The notes beneath the pieces were generated by a model, which worked only from the letters and a program-made list of their open reading frames with translations, had not been told where the DNA came from and ran no database searches. From contig NZ_CABDUX010000002.1 in assembly GCF_901411515.1 (NCBI RefSeq), positions 310,001 to 374,000 of the forward strand: 64,000 nt of DNA, in the 5' to 3' direction. This DNA is from Raoultibacter phocaeensis. GTDB lineage: Bacteria; Actinomycetota; Coriobacteriia; Coriobacteriales; Eggerthellaceae. Position numbers and translations under genes: made by a program. Of this stretch, positions 36,012 to 45,168 are shown one piece after another. Each line of letters starts with the position of its first letter. Within the stretch, counting starts at the first letter, position 1.

Positions 36012-37247
36012 ATGTCTGAGAAAATGAAGATATCTGCCGGTCAAATCGGCGTCTTCGCCGCGCTGATGTGCATGTATTTCATTGCACCGACGCATAGTGC
36101 CGTTAACGTGGCTTCGACCGGCCTTATGAGCACGTACGGAGTCGATGCAAACGCCATTTCCTATATGGTTTCCATCACGAATCTGCTCGAGATCCCCGCC
36201 GCGTTCGTCATCGGCCTCGTTGCAGGCCGTAAGCTGAGCTATCGGGTATGCGCTCTGCTTGCCACAGCGCTCGTATTCATCGGAGGTTTGCCGACGTTTC
36301 TGGGCGCTACGCTTCCGTGGGAGGGCATCCTCGTTACGCGTGCGATCCTCGGCCTTGGCCTTGGCTGCTTCATGCCCGTCGTGCTCGGCGTTATCACGCT
36401 CATGTTCCAAAGGGAATCCGTGCGCGCTACTATGATGAGCGTTGCCTCGGTCATCTTCAACATCGGCATGATCGTGACCACCAACGTAGCCGGTATCCTC
36501 GGTGCCATATCGTGGAACCTCGCGTGGGGCATCTACCTGTTCTCGCTCGTTCCGTTCGTGCTCTGCATCTTCCTGCTTACTCCCAAAAACGTTCCTGCGG
36601 TTCCCGAAACCGATGAGAAGGGCGAGAAGGTCAAGATCAAGCTTCCGGTTTCCGGGTGGCTCCTTCTCGTTCTGTTCCTCGGCGGCATCATTATGAGTCA
36701 GTCGCTCTTCAACCTCGGCGGCGCAACCATCGGTGCTGTGGTGGATAACCCGGCCGTTATCGGTACCATCTTCTCGCTGTTCTCCGTCGGAGCCATCGCT
36801 GCAGCGCTTCTGTTCGGTCCCGCTTATAAGTTTCTCAACGCAAGCGTGATCCCTGCGTTCTGGATCGTCGGTATCATCGGGTATGTCCTGTGGTACGTTG
36901 CCCATGTTACGGGCAATATCCCGCTGTTCTACGTCGCCATCATCCTTGCCGGTTTCGGCACAAACACGATGACCGTCGGCGTGCCTATGTTGCTCTCGAC
37001 GTTCGTCGCTCCCGCCATCGTCGGTGCGGTCATGGGCTTCAGCTACGTGTTCCAAAACGGCGGCGGTTTCCTGGCTTCTCCGATCGATCAGCTGGTTTCC
37101 ACCGTCGCCGGTGCCGATGCCATCATGAGCTCGGTGTGGATATTCAACATAGTCATCGGCGTCATCGTGCTCATCGGCTTGTTCTATGTGGCCAAGAAAG
37201 CCAAAGCCATGAGCGCTGAGAAGGCTGCTGAAACTACGGAGGCGTAA
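36012..37247 (+). CDS. MFS transporter
   Basis: A 411-residue carrier with about 12 helices and a strong AAGGAGG site. The first loop carries AGRKLSYR, an MFS motif A-like sequence; later AFVIGLVAGRK and RAILGLGLGCFMPVVLGVITLMF mark helices 2 and 4. It stands alone between Moco operons F and G under the shared promoter module, so it likely imports a substrate for E, G or H. Confidence 0.86.
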   Translation: MSEKMKISAGQIGVFAALMCMYFIAPTHSAVNVASTGLMSTYGVDANAISYMVSITNLLEIPAAFVIGLVAGRKLSYRVCALLATALVFIGGLPTFLGATLPWEGILVTRAILGLGLGCFMPVVLGVITLMFQRESVRATMMSVASVIFNIGMIVTTNVAGILGAISWNLAWGIYLFSLVPFVLCIFLLTPKNVPAVPETDEKGEKVKIKLPVSGWLLLVLFLGGIIMSQSLFNLGGATIGAVVDNPAVIGTIFSLFSVGAIAAALLFGPAYKFLNASVIPAFWIVGIIGYVLWYVAHVTGNIPLFYVAIILAGFGTNTMTVGVPMLLSTFVAPAIVGAVMGFSYVFQNGGGFLASPIDQLVSTVAGADAIMSSVWIFNIVIGVIVLIGLFYVAKKAKAMSAEKAAETTEA

Positions 37248-37579
37248 AGCAACCGCTCGATACGCGCGTTACAGGTGGCGGCCGGTTTTCCGGCCGCCTT
37301 TGCTATGGGCGGGGTTTGTCTCTCGCTCAGAAGGTCTGACGCTTAACCGGGATCGGAAGCGTTAACGGGCGCGGGTACGCGCCCATGCGAGACTGTCCGA
37401 TCGTGCTTGTTCTACGGCAGGGTCAATTCCAGGTGCAAAACGGCTTGCAACTCGGGTGCGTTGGGATGGCTCCAGAAACGAGGAAGCCCCCAACTCGTTT
37501 TGAGCTGGAGGCTTCCTGTCGGTAACTCGCTCGCATCCAATACAGCAATGATGCATCGGATGGCCGTTGAGCAGGGGTC
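37248..37579. other. Convergent intergenic region between the MFS gene and operon G
   Basis: Apart from the terminator at 37277-37302 it holds a second hairpin, AGGAAGCC (37481-37488) with GGCTTCCT (37510-37517) and an inner CTC/GAG stem, without a T-run. It may mark the end of the minus-strand G operon. No gene is supported. Confidence 0.4.
37277..37302 (+). terminator. Terminator of the MFS gene
   Basis: GGCGGCCGG (37277-37285), TTTT loop, CCGGCCGCC (37290-37298), then TTTGC. It lies 30 bases after the stop. Confidence 0.85.
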
Positions 37580-37915
37580 TTACGGTAAAAAGATCGCCGC
37601 TTTGCCACCGAGCTCGTCGAGTTTTTTCGAGAGCTCCTCAACCGGGCCCCATTCGATGACGTTTGCGAGGCAGTGCAGCGCGCAGGTGGGAGTGCCGCCC
37701 GCGTTCACGCGGTCTTCGCACATATCGCAATAGCTCGTCGGGAAGGGAAGGTAGTTCCATTCGAGCTTTCCCTCTTCCATTTCGAAGGGGCCGAACTCGA
37801 CTACCTTGATACCCCATTTGTCCAGGGGAAAGCCGTGCTCGTTTTTGCACGCGAGCTCGCAGCTTTGGCAGCCGGTGCAGTACTGATAGTCAATCAGCAG
37901 TCCGTTTTTACTCAT
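37580..37915 (-). CDS. Small 4Fe-4S ferredoxin subunit of Moco enzyme G
   Basis: This 111-residue protein has CTGCQSCELAC and CDMC...CALHC, two [4Fe-4S] clusters. It starts 10 bases after the stop of the G large subunit, with AAGGAGG between. Confidence 0.9.
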   Translation of the reverse strand: MSKNGLLIDYQYCTGCQSCELACKNEHGFPLDKWGIKVVEFGPFEMEEGKLEWNYLPFPTSYCDMCEDRVNAGGTPTCALHCLANVIEWGPVEELSKKLDELGGKAAIFLP

Positions 37916-37925
37916 GGTCGCCTCC

Positions 37926-40214
37926 TTAGCTGAGCACGCGTTCTTCGTTCGGGGTCCTGTACACCTTTACCGGAACCTGCTTGTAGGGGGCTCCGAATCC
38001 CATCTTTCCGAGCACGCGGTGCGGGATGAGGCTGTTGACGTTAGATTTCCAGACGCCGTACAGATTCGGTTCCTCACCGTCTTGCTCCGGATACCACCAG
38101 CCATGCGCCGCAGCCACCACATCTTTGCGGACGACGGGTGTCACTTTGGCGATCTCATGCGCGCTGCCCCAGGGGTTCTCGATCGTCACCTCGTCACCGT
38201 CTTTGATGCCGAGCTCCTCGGCTGCTTCGGGATGTATTTCGAGATAGGGATCGGGCGTCAGTTGCCTGAGGCTCGGGATCTGCCTGTGCTCGGAGTGGAA
38301 CGATGCGAAGTAGCGGGCACCTGTCGTGCACATAAAGGGGTATTCCTTTGCCAGATCGGGACGCGCTTCGGCACCGAGCTTCGGCGGGAAGTAATAGGGC
38401 AGTGGATCGTCGCCAAGAGATTGGTAGCCGGTCGACCACAGCTCGACGCGGCCGGTGGTCGTTTGGAAACCCGGTTGCCCGTCTGTGCGGATAAGCCCGC
38501 GCTCGTGCTTATGGTATCCACCGATATCGTTGGTTGCCACTACTTTCTCGGAAAGCTCTTCCCAGGTGGTATCCATCTTGCCTACATCATCGGTCAGGTA
38601 TTCTTCGACCGTTTTAAACGGATACTCCTCACCGTAAGCCTTCTCGTAGAACGCGTTTCCGAAATGGATGAGCATTTCAAGGTCGGATTTGCATTCACCG
38701 ACCTGCAGGCCCTTGTTGATGGCTCCGGCGATGCCCATTTGGCACCCTTGGTTGGTCATGACGATGCCGTCGTGCTCGGCCCAGGTAGCCAAGGGCAGCA
38801 CCACATCGGCCAGCGCCATGACGGTTGGGGTCATGAACATCTCTTTGGCAACGGTGAACTCCATTTTCATGAGCGCATCGTGCCAGCGTTTGGGTTGCGC
38901 AGAACAGGTGGGGGAGAGCAGGTTTGTCGAATCGAGCCATGCCATCTTGAGCTCATAGGGACGACCTGTTTCAAGCGCTTCGAGCGTGATGTCGGGATGC
39001 GTTGTGTTCAGAAGCACTTTCACGATGGGATAGGTGTCCCATCCGATGCACTTGTTCTTGAGCTCGTCGCTCATGAAATCGGTGGCACCGGTCATCTCGA
39101 ACTGCATTTGCACGCCGACAACCGTTCCCCCGGGCACGTCGAGGTTTCCGGTGATGGCGGCCATGGCGATGAGGCATTGCGTCACCTGACAGCCGTTGGG
39201 GTTCTGATCGACGGCTACGCCCATGAGCAGGCTCCAGTGATGCTCTCCGTCAAAGCCGAGCTTGCGAGCGCACACGCGAATCTCGTCGGCCGTGATGCCG
39301 CATGTTTCGGCGGCGAATTCGGGTGTGTACTCCTGCACGCGCTCGGCGAGCTCGTCGAATCCGTAGCACCACTTGTCGATGAAATCGTGATCGACCATAT
39401 CCTCGTTGATGAGGACGTTCAGGATAGCGAGGCAGAGGGCGCCGTCAGTGCCGGGGATGATCTGCAGCACTTGATCGGCGCGGGTTGCAAGCCAGTTCAC
39501 GCGGGGATCGACCATGATGAGCTTGCTGCCGCGCTTCATGATCTCGATGAGGGCATGCCCCCACAGGCCGTCTGGATTGGATTTCAGGGGCTCTTTACCC
39601 AGGCAGAATACATAGTCGGGGCGCGTCCATTCCGGATCGTCCCATACCTCGAGAGATCCGCCGTTGAAATCGAGCTCGATGTAGGCGCTGCCGAGCATCA
39701 TGGTCATTGCGGTTTGGCGCGGGCCCATGCACGACCAACCCGACTGCGCATAGCAGTTGTTAGGTGTTCTGAGCACCTTCGAAGAAAGCGTGAACCCGTA
39801 GCGCACAGCCTCGCGGCCCGTTCCCATGTACACGCAGATCGATTCTGATCCGTACTTCGCGCGAATCTCCTCGGTTTTAGATACGATGAGCTCGGTTGCC
39901 TCGTCCCAGCTGATCCGCTCCCATGTGTCGAGCCCCCGGTCTTCGCGGGCGCGCTTCATGGGATAGAGGATGCGGTCGGGATGGTACACCGCCTCTTTAA
40001 GCGCAAGGCACCGGGGGCACAGACGTCCCTGCGTGAGCTGATGATCGGGATCGCCCTCTACTTTGACGAGTTCGCCGTCTTTGACGAACAGTCGGATGCC
40101 GCACCCGACCGCGTGACATCCCGGCGGCGACCAGGCGCAGGTGCGGATGATCTTCGTGCCGTCATCTTGCACCTGCTCTTTCGGCGCGGGATTGTCTTTG
40201 AAATGAAAAGCCAT
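37926..40214 (-). CDS. Molybdopterin oxidoreductase catalytic subunit (enzyme G)
   Basis: This 762-residue enzyme has N-terminal cysteines C26, C33, C38, C66 and C69 (TCAWSPPGCHAVGCG, then LCPRC). C162 in GWSCMGPR is the probable Mo ligand. The cofactor-binding domain shows FHSEHRQIPSLRQLTPDP and HGWWYPE. The length equals that of F, its closest relative by eye. It is transcribed divergently from H, and both operons have a copy of the shared promoter module. No Tat signal, so cytoplasmic. Confidence 0.9.
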   Translation of the reverse strand: MAFHFKDNPAPKEQVQDDGTKIIRTCAWSPPGCHAVGCGIRLFVKDGELVKVEGDPDHQLTQGRLCPRCLALKEAVYHPDRILYPMKRAREDRGLDTWERISWDEATELIVSKTEEIRAKYGSESICVYMGTGREAVRYGFTLSSKVLRTPNNCYAQSGWSCMGPRQTAMTMMLGSAYIELDFNGGSLEVWDDPEWTRPDYVFCLGKEPLKSNPDGLWGHALIEIMKRGSKLIMVDPRVNWLATRADQVLQIIPGTDGALCLAILNVLINEDMVDHDFIDKWCYGFDELAERVQEYTPEFAAETCGITADEIRVCARKLGFDGEHHWSLLMGVAVDQNPNGCQVTQCLIAMAAITGNLDVPGGTVVGVQMQFEMTGATDFMSDELKNKCIGWDTYPIVKVLLNTTHPDITLEALETGRPYELKMAWLDSTNLLSPTCSAQPKRWHDALMKMEFTVAKEMFMTPTVMALADVVLPLATWAEHDGIVMTNQGCQMGIAGAINKGLQVGECKSDLEMLIHFGNAFYEKAYGEEYPFKTVEEYLTDDVGKMDTTWEELSEKVVATNDIGGYHKHERGLIRTDGQPGFQTTTGRVELWSTGYQSLGDDPLPYYFPPKLGAEARPDLAKEYPFMCTTGARYFASFHSEHRQIPSLRQLTPDPYLEIHPEAAEELGIKDGDEVTIENPWGSAHEIAKVTPVVRKDVVAAAHGWWYPEQDGEEPNLYGVWKSNVNSLIPHRVLGKMGFGAPYKQVPVKVYRTPNEERVLS

Positions 40215-40304
40215 TCTGCACTCCTATCTTTGGGTATGCGCACGCATCCTTCGGGCGCACGCATTGGTGTGAAAAGAGAGGTCGTCTGATTGCTTGGCAG
40301 CAAA

Positions 40305-40328
40305 ATCCTAGAGCCAAACAAGTAAGTT
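40305..40328 (-). promoter_or_regulatory. Shared promoter module, copy 4 (Moco operon G)
   Basis: On the minus strand: AACTTACTTGT, 7 bases, TAGGAT, one mismatch in the box. Confidence 0.6.
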
Positions 40329-40396
40329 TCCCAGAGTCTGAAACGAGTGCAGAGGGACTCGGCTTCCTTGCTCGGCATGCGGTTTGGCACCTTAAA

Positions 40397-40420
40397 AACT
40401 TACTTTTTATCGCCTATCTT
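40397..40420 (+). promoter_or_regulatory. Shared promoter module, copy 5 (Moco operon H)
   Basis: AACTTACTTTT, 7 bases, TATCTT. Confidence 0.65.
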
Positions 40421-40617
40421 GTGAGCAGCGCACACGCCGCAGGCCAAACGCCGGGTCGAGGCGGCTATCGTGCCATGCTATGCCGCGCGAGTGCGTACGG
40501 GGGTAATGCACGGCAGGAGTTTCAAGCGGTGCGATGGAAGCAGTCTGGTTGCTTGGCAGCCGCAGGACATGCGGTGCAACGATTGCAGGCACGTGAGGGC
40601 GACGAGAGGAGAAAGGT

Positions 40618-43026
40618 ATGGTTAAACGCATCGAAATGGAGGTGGAGCAGGGCGGTACGAACGAGGTGCGCCCTGACTTCTTCCGCGAGCCGCCGGTCAA
40701 ATACACCGGTGGCGACCTGCCATGGCAGTGGGAGGAAGACAACATGATTGCCACGCGCACCGGCGCGTGGGCGGCTCCTGGTTGCCACGATGGTTGCGGT
40801 GTCATCGTATACACCGATAAGGAAACGGGAAAGTTCATCAAGGTCGAAGGCGATGAGGATAGCCCCTACTATCAGGGTCGTCTCTGCGCCCGCTGCATCG
40901 CACTCAAAGAGGCGGTGTATCATCCCGACCGCGTGCTCTACCCCATGAAGCGCGATCCGAAGGATCGCGGCAAGGCGGATGCGTGGGAGCGCATCTCATG
41001 GGATGAGGCATACGCGTTGATCAAAGAAAAGTTCGATGCGATCAAGGCGGAATCGGGCGGAAAAGCCGTGGTGTTCCATCTGGGGACGGGTCGCGGAACG
41101 GCTCCCTACATGACGCGTTTGCAGTATGCGTTCGGTTCGGTTCAGTATGCTTACATGTTGTCGGGCAACAGCTGTTACGTACCGCGCGTGGCTGCATGCA
41201 ACGTGCTCATGGGCACGTATTGCGTTCCCGACTGTTCACAGAACCACTTCGATCGTTACGAACACGAGGGGTGGGTGCCGCCGAAGAACATCTTCGTGTG
41301 GGGCAACAACCCGCTCGTATCGAATGCTGACGGCAACCTCGGTCACTGGGTGGTCGACTGCATGAAGCGCGGAAGCAAGCTCGTGGTTATCGATCCGAAG
41401 CTGACATGGCTCGCCGCCAAGGCCGATCTGTGGTTGCAGATCCGCTGCGGCACCGATTCGGCGCTGGCGCTCGCCATGGGCAAGTACATCGTTGAGAACG
41501 ATCTGTACGATCACGAGTTTGTGGAATCTTGGTGCTATGGGTTCGAAGAGTACTATGAGGCTACGCGCGAATGGACGCTCGAGCGTGCGGCTGAAGTGAC
41601 GTGGATACCCGAGGAGAAAATCGCCCGAGCGGCTCAGATGATGGCAGAAAAGCCCACCTCGGTGCAATGGGGCCTTGCGCTCGATATGACTATGGAGTGC
41701 TTGGCGGGATCAGCCGCCGTTGTCGATCTGTGGTCCATTACAGGGCAGATCGACATTCCCGGTGGCATGGTGACGGTGCATCAGCCCTTCAACATCCAAA
41801 CGTGGAATCCGCCTGATCCTGCAGAATGCCTGACCATCGAAGAGCAGAAGACGCGCATCGGCGGCGATGATTTCCCAGCTCTCAAGTATTCGGGCGTGGT
41901 GCTGACGCAAGCGGATATGACCGTCGATCAGATGCTGACGAACCGCCCGTACAAGATCCGTGCGAACTGGATCCAGTCGACCAATCCGCTTTCGTGCACG
42001 GCGCAGGAGCCCGATACGCGCATGGAGCAAGCATATAAAAACGCCGAGTTCAACGTGATGGTCGATCCCTTCATGACGCCGACGGCGCAGGCATGCTGCG
42101 ATGTGTTTTTGCCCGTATGCATGTATCCCGAGCGCAATGGCATTCGTTCGATCTACTACCACGTGCAAACGACGAACAAGGCTTGCCAGGCGCTCGGCGA
42201 GAGCAAGTCCGACATGGAGATCTGCTGGGAGCTCGGCCGTCAATGGAACGACACGTTGTGGCCTGGCGAGACGCTCGAGGAGTTCTTCACCTTCACGATG
42301 AAGGAAACGGGTATGTCGTTCGAGGAAGCCCGCGCGGAAAACTGGATCTACCCCGAATACCATTACGAGAAATTCCGCACCGGCGAGCAGCGCCCGGACG
42401 GCAACCTCGGCTTCAACACGCCGACCGGCCGTATCGAGCTGTATTCGACGTTATTCGGACAGTGGGGCCAGAAGCCGGTGCCGCACTATGCCGAGCCTCC
42501 GTACAGCCCGAACCAGGTTCCTGAGCGGTTCGACAAAGAAGAGTACCTCGAGAAGTACCCGCTCATCATGACGACGGGTGCACGCCAGTGGGCGTCGTTC
42601 CACTCTGAACACCGCCAAATCCCGCATTTGCGTGCGCTCCATCCTAACCCCGAGTTCGAAATCGCACCCGAAACAGCTGAGAAGTACGGCATCAAGCAAG
42701 GCGATTGGTGTTGGATCGAAAACCATCTTGGACGCGTGCAGCTCAAAGCAAACGTGCAGCCCGTTTTAGACCCGTCGACCATCTCGCTCGACCATGCCTG
42801 GTGGTTCCCCGAGCGTAACCCCGAAGATGAGGGCACGGGATGTTACGACACGTACGTGTCCAACGCCAACGTCATCATCGAGGCGGGATGCGGCGAGAGC
42901 GGATTCGGAAACAACTGTAAGTCGCACATGTGCCGCGTTTACCGGTGCGAACCCGAAGAGATCATCGGCGACACCGACATGGATGAGATCGTCGAGCGCT
43001 TTGCGATGAACGAGGAGTTGGTGTAA
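40618..43026 (+). CDS. Molybdopterin oxidoreductase catalytic subunit (enzyme H)
   Basis: This 802-residue enzyme has Fe-S cysteines C56-x3-C60-x29-C90-x2-C93 and the probable Mo-ligand C186 (GNSCYVPR). The C-terminal domain shows FHSEHRQIPHLRALHPNP and a HAWWFPE variant. The N-terminal extension of about 45 residues before the Fe-S region resembles that of enzyme D, which also has the C-x3-C spacing, so D and H form a subgroup. The ATG at 40618 follows AGGAGAAAGG. The ferredoxin starts right at the stop. No Tat signal. Confidence 0.9.
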   Translation: MVKRIEMEVEQGGTNEVRPDFFREPPVKYTGGDLPWQWEEDNMIATRTGAWAAPGCHDGCGVIVYTDKETGKFIKVEGDEDSPYYQGRLCARCIALKEAVYHPDRVLYPMKRDPKDRGKADAWERISWDEAYALIKEKFDAIKAESGGKAVVFHLGTGRGTAPYMTRLQYAFGSVQYAYMLSGNSCYVPRVAACNVLMGTYCVPDCSQNHFDRYEHEGWVPPKNIFVWGNNPLVSNADGNLGHWVVDCMKRGSKLVVIDPKLTWLAAKADLWLQIRCGTDSALALAMGKYIVENDLYDHEFVESWCYGFEEYYEATREWTLERAAEVTWIPEEKIARAAQMMAEKPTSVQWGLALDMTMECLAGSAAVVDLWSITGQIDIPGGMVTVHQPFNIQTWNPPDPAECLTIEEQKTRIGGDDFPALKYSGVVLTQADMTVDQMLTNRPYKIRANWIQSTNPLSCTAQEPDTRMEQAYKNAEFNVMVDPFMTPTAQACCDVFLPVCMYPERNGIRSIYYHVQTTNKACQALGESKSDMEICWELGRQWNDTLWPGETLEEFFTFTMKETGMSFEEARAENWIYPEYHYEKFRTGEQRPDGNLGFNTPTGRIELYSTLFGQWGQKPVPHYAEPPYSPNQVPERFDKEEYLEKYPLIMTTGARQWASFHSEHRQIPHLRALHPNPEFEIAPETAEKYGIKQGDWCWIENHLGRVQLKANVQPVLDPSTISLDHAWWFPERNPEDEGTGCYDTYVSNANVIIEAGCGESGFGNNCKSHMCRVYRCEPEEIIGDTDMDEIVERFAMNEELV

Positions 43027-43386
43027 ATGGCAAACGAAAAAGCCTACGGCTTGCTGATCAATTACGAATACTGCACAGGCTGTCATTCCTGCGAAGTCTC
43101 CTGTCAGATGGAGCATGACCTGCCGGTTGATCGCTGGGGTATCAAGATCCAGAAGATCGGGCCGTGGCAGATCGGCGAGGACTGCTATCAGTACGATTTC
43201 GTGCCGGTTCCTACCGACCAGTGCAACCTTTGTGCAGAGCGGACCGCTCGGGGCAAGAAGCCGCTGTGCGTCAAGCACTGCCAAAGCCTCGTCATGCAGT
43301 ACGGTCCGGTTGACGAACTCGTAGCGAACTTCGACGGCAAGAGCAAGTACGCCCTCTTCGTTCCGAAAGCGGGAACGGTAGCCTAG
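43027..43386 (+). CDS. Small 4Fe-4S ferredoxin subunit of Moco enzyme H
   Basis: This 119-residue protein has CTGCHSCEVSC and CNLC...CVKHC, two [4Fe-4S] clusters. Its ATG directly follows the TAA of the large subunit, indicating coupled translation. Confidence 0.9.
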   Translation: MANEKAYGLLINYEYCTGCHSCEVSCQMEHDLPVDRWGIKIQKIGPWQIGEDCYQYDFVPVPTDQCNLCAERTARGKKPLCVKHCQSLVMQYGPVDELVANFDGKSKYALFVPKAGTVA

Positions 43387-43435
43387 AACAAAGGCGCCGC
43401 TGCAAGATTGTCTGCACAAGCATGCTGCCCGCACG

Positions 43436-43484
43436 GCGGGAAGCCGCGTCGCGCGTCGCGTCGATACGGCTTCCCGCGCTTTGC
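43436..43484 (+). terminator. Hairpin terminator after operon H
   Basis: GCGGGAAGCCG (43436-43446) pairs perfectly with CGGCTTCCCGC (43467-43477); a short GCTTTG tail follows. Confidence 0.65.
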
Positions 43485-43524
43485 CCGAAACCAGGGTGCA
43501 AGATGGCAAACCGAAGGAGTGACA

Positions 43525-43956
43525 ATGGTTCGTTACGGTGAAACAGCAGTCGTCCGATACAGAGGCACGCTTGCCGACGGATCGGTGTTCGACAGTACCG
43601 AGGGTATCGACCCTTTAGAATTCGTGGTCGGATCGGGATCGGTTATCCATGGTTTCGACGAGGCCGTTGCATCCATGGAGGTGGGCGAAACGAAGTGCGT
43701 AACCGTATCCGCCCGTGAGGCGTACGGCGAATACTGCGACGAGCATATCGAGCGCAGCCCCATGTACGCGATTCCCAATGCCAAGGACATACAGGTAGGA
43801 AAACTCTTTTACTTCGTGACCGAGGAAGGCATGCGTTTTCCGGCAACCGTACGAGAGATCAACGAAGGCATTGCTACAATTGATTTCAATCATCCCCTCG
43901 CCGGCAAGGACCTCATCTTCGAAATCGAATTGGTTGCGATAAAAAGCGCCGAGTGA
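43525..43956 (+). CDS. FKBP-type peptidyl-prolyl isomerase, SlyD-like
   Basis: This 143-residue protein has the FKBP start (VVRYRGTLADGSVFDST, then PLEFVVGSGSVIHGFDEAV) and an inserted-flap domain followed by NHPLAGKDLIFEIELV, the SlyD layout. It lacks the long His-rich SlyD tail. SlyD-type proteins aid folding and sometimes metal insertion; its position before a CobW GTPase gene suggests a link with metalloenzyme maturation. The start at 43525 follows AAGGAG. Confidence 0.88.
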   Translation: MVRYGETAVVRYRGTLADGSVFDSTEGIDPLEFVVGSGSVIHGFDEAVASMEVGETKCVTVSAREAYGEYCDEHIERSPMYAIPNAKDIQVGKLFYFVTEEGMRFPATVREINEGIATIDFNHPLAGKDLIFEIELVAIKSAE

Positions 43957-43996
43957 AGCGGTCCGAGTGCAGGCAAACGGTGAGGCGGGGACGATC

Positions 43997-44593
43997 ATGA
44001 AGGTTCTTATTGTGGGAGGTTTTCTCGGATCGGGGAAAACCACGCTTCTTCTGCACCTTATCGAGCACGAGAAGGTGAGGTCGAATAAAGAAGTCCCCGT
44101 TGCGGTACTTGAAAACGAGATAGGCTCTATCGGCATCGACGACCGTGTGATAGGGGGAAAGGGATACGCGGTGACCACGATGCTTTCAGGGTGCGCCTGT
44201 TGTACGCTTGCGGGCGATCTCGTGCGGGCGGTTAGCGGAATTCGGGCTGATATCGATCCTGATCTGCTCGTGATCGAGGCGACGGGTCTTGCCGTACCCT
44301 GCGACATGAAACGAAATCTCGAGGCACAGCTCGGCGTTGCAGCGCGCATCTGCACCGTCGTCGATGCGTCGCGCTGGCGAAGGATGCTTGTGCCGCTGCA
44401 GACGCTGCTCTCCCAGCAACTCAACGATGCCGATCTGATCTGTATCAACAAGATTGACCTCGTTGATACGGAAGAGATTCACTTCATCGAAAGCTCCGTG
44501 CGAACATTTAACGAAACCGCTTGCACTCTGACTCTGAGCGTAACAGAGCATGTAAGCGATGACGCGCTTGAGAGAATCGTAGGCGAACGATGA
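43997..44593 (+). CDS. CobW/HypB/UreG-type GTPase, short form
   Basis: This 198-residue protein has a Walker A GGFLGSGKTT (residues 7-16), the metal-binding C66-A-C68-C69 (GCACC) of COG0523 proteins and an NKIDL guanine-specificity motif. It lacks the C-terminal CobW_C domain, so it is about half the usual length. Such GTPases deliver or handle metals; some adjoin corrinoid methyltransferase clusters and may serve cobalamin or Zn insertion. The start at 43997 is chosen because the P-loop then begins at residue 7; an ATG at 43967 is possible. The stop overlaps the next start (ATGA). Confidence 0.85.
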   Translation: MKVLIVGGFLGSGKTTLLLHLIEHEKVRSNKEVPVAVLENEIGSIGIDDRVIGGKGYAVTTMLSGCACCTLAGDLVRAVSGIRADIDPDLLVIEATGLAVPCDMKRNLEAQLGVAARICTVVDASRWRRMLVPLQTLLSQQLNDADLICINKIDLVDTEEIHFIESSVRTFNETACTLTLSVTEHVSDDALERIVGER

Positions 44594-45045
44594 ACGATTC
44601 GCATGATACATCCGATACGCACATCGGCAAACTGCGCGAGAATAGCCATACTGGCGCTCACGGGCGCAATCTCGAGTTTACGCAAGGCACCGCATCACTA
44701 GAGGGTCACACCCATGCAATGGCTTCGGTGGTTTCGCTGAGGGTTTCACTGCATCCGGATACGAGCACCGAGTTCGACGCTCTCGTTTCTTCGCTCGAAG
44801 CGCTTGCTCGCGATATCGAGTGCGAGGGGGGCGTGGTCGGGCATATCAAAGCGCTTGCATCATGCGAAGCGGGTTCGGTGCGCATTTCGATCGTCGATGC
44901 GTGCCGTCCTGCACTTGTGCGAGGTCCCGCCCCTGCGGCTCTCAATGACGAGGCGTGCTTGGATATAGCTGTGATCGCGCTCGCCATCGACCTTGATCTT
45001 CTGATTGGCTTGGTCTGCGAAGCGATGAAATGCACGCTTGGATAA
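44590..45045 (+). CDS. Hypothetical protein with His-rich N-terminus, coupled to the CobW gene
   Basis: This 151-residue protein overlaps the GTPase gene by 4 bases. The N-terminal 45 residues hold seven His (HDTSDTH, HTGAHGR, GHTHAM), suggesting metal binding. The rest is a mixed alpha/beta stretch (VVSLRVSLHPDTSTEFDAL onward). I do not recognise the family. Coupling to a CobW-type GTPase suggests a partner in metal handling for the methyltransferase cluster that follows. Confidence 0.7.
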   Translation: MNDSHDTSDTHIGKLRENSHTGAHGRNLEFTQGTASLEGHTHAMASVVSLRVSLHPDTSTEFDALVSSLEALARDIECEGGVVGHIKALASCEAGSVRISIVDACRPALVRGPAPAALNDEACLDIAVIALAIDLDLLIGLVCEAMKCTLG

Positions 45046-45068
45046 ACGCACGCGCATTCCCCGTTCAA

Positions 45069-45092
45069 AACTTACTTTTTCTTACATACGCT
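45069..45092 (+). promoter_or_regulatory. Shared promoter module, copy 6 (methyltransferase cluster)
   Basis: AACTTACTTTT, 7 bases, TACGCT; about 75 bases upstream of the first methyltransferase gene. Confidence 0.65.
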
Positions 45093-45168
45093 AAACGAAT
45101 CACTGCTCGTCGGCTTTCGTGTGCATGGTTGGACGCGAATCGGTCGGTTGTATGGTAGGAGTATCGAT

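Larger units (their letters stand above)
40215..40617. other. Divergent promoter region between Moco operons G and H
   Basis: No gene is supported. Two back-to-back copies of the shared promoter module (40305-40328 minus, 40397-40420 plus) are separated by 68 bases, so the two operons are probably co-regulated. The H leader is about 190 bases. Confidence 0.6.

Noticed and set aside
37914-39848. Open frame of about 640 codons antisense to Moco enzyme G
   Set aside because: It is the shadow of the G large subunit, which has all family motifs.
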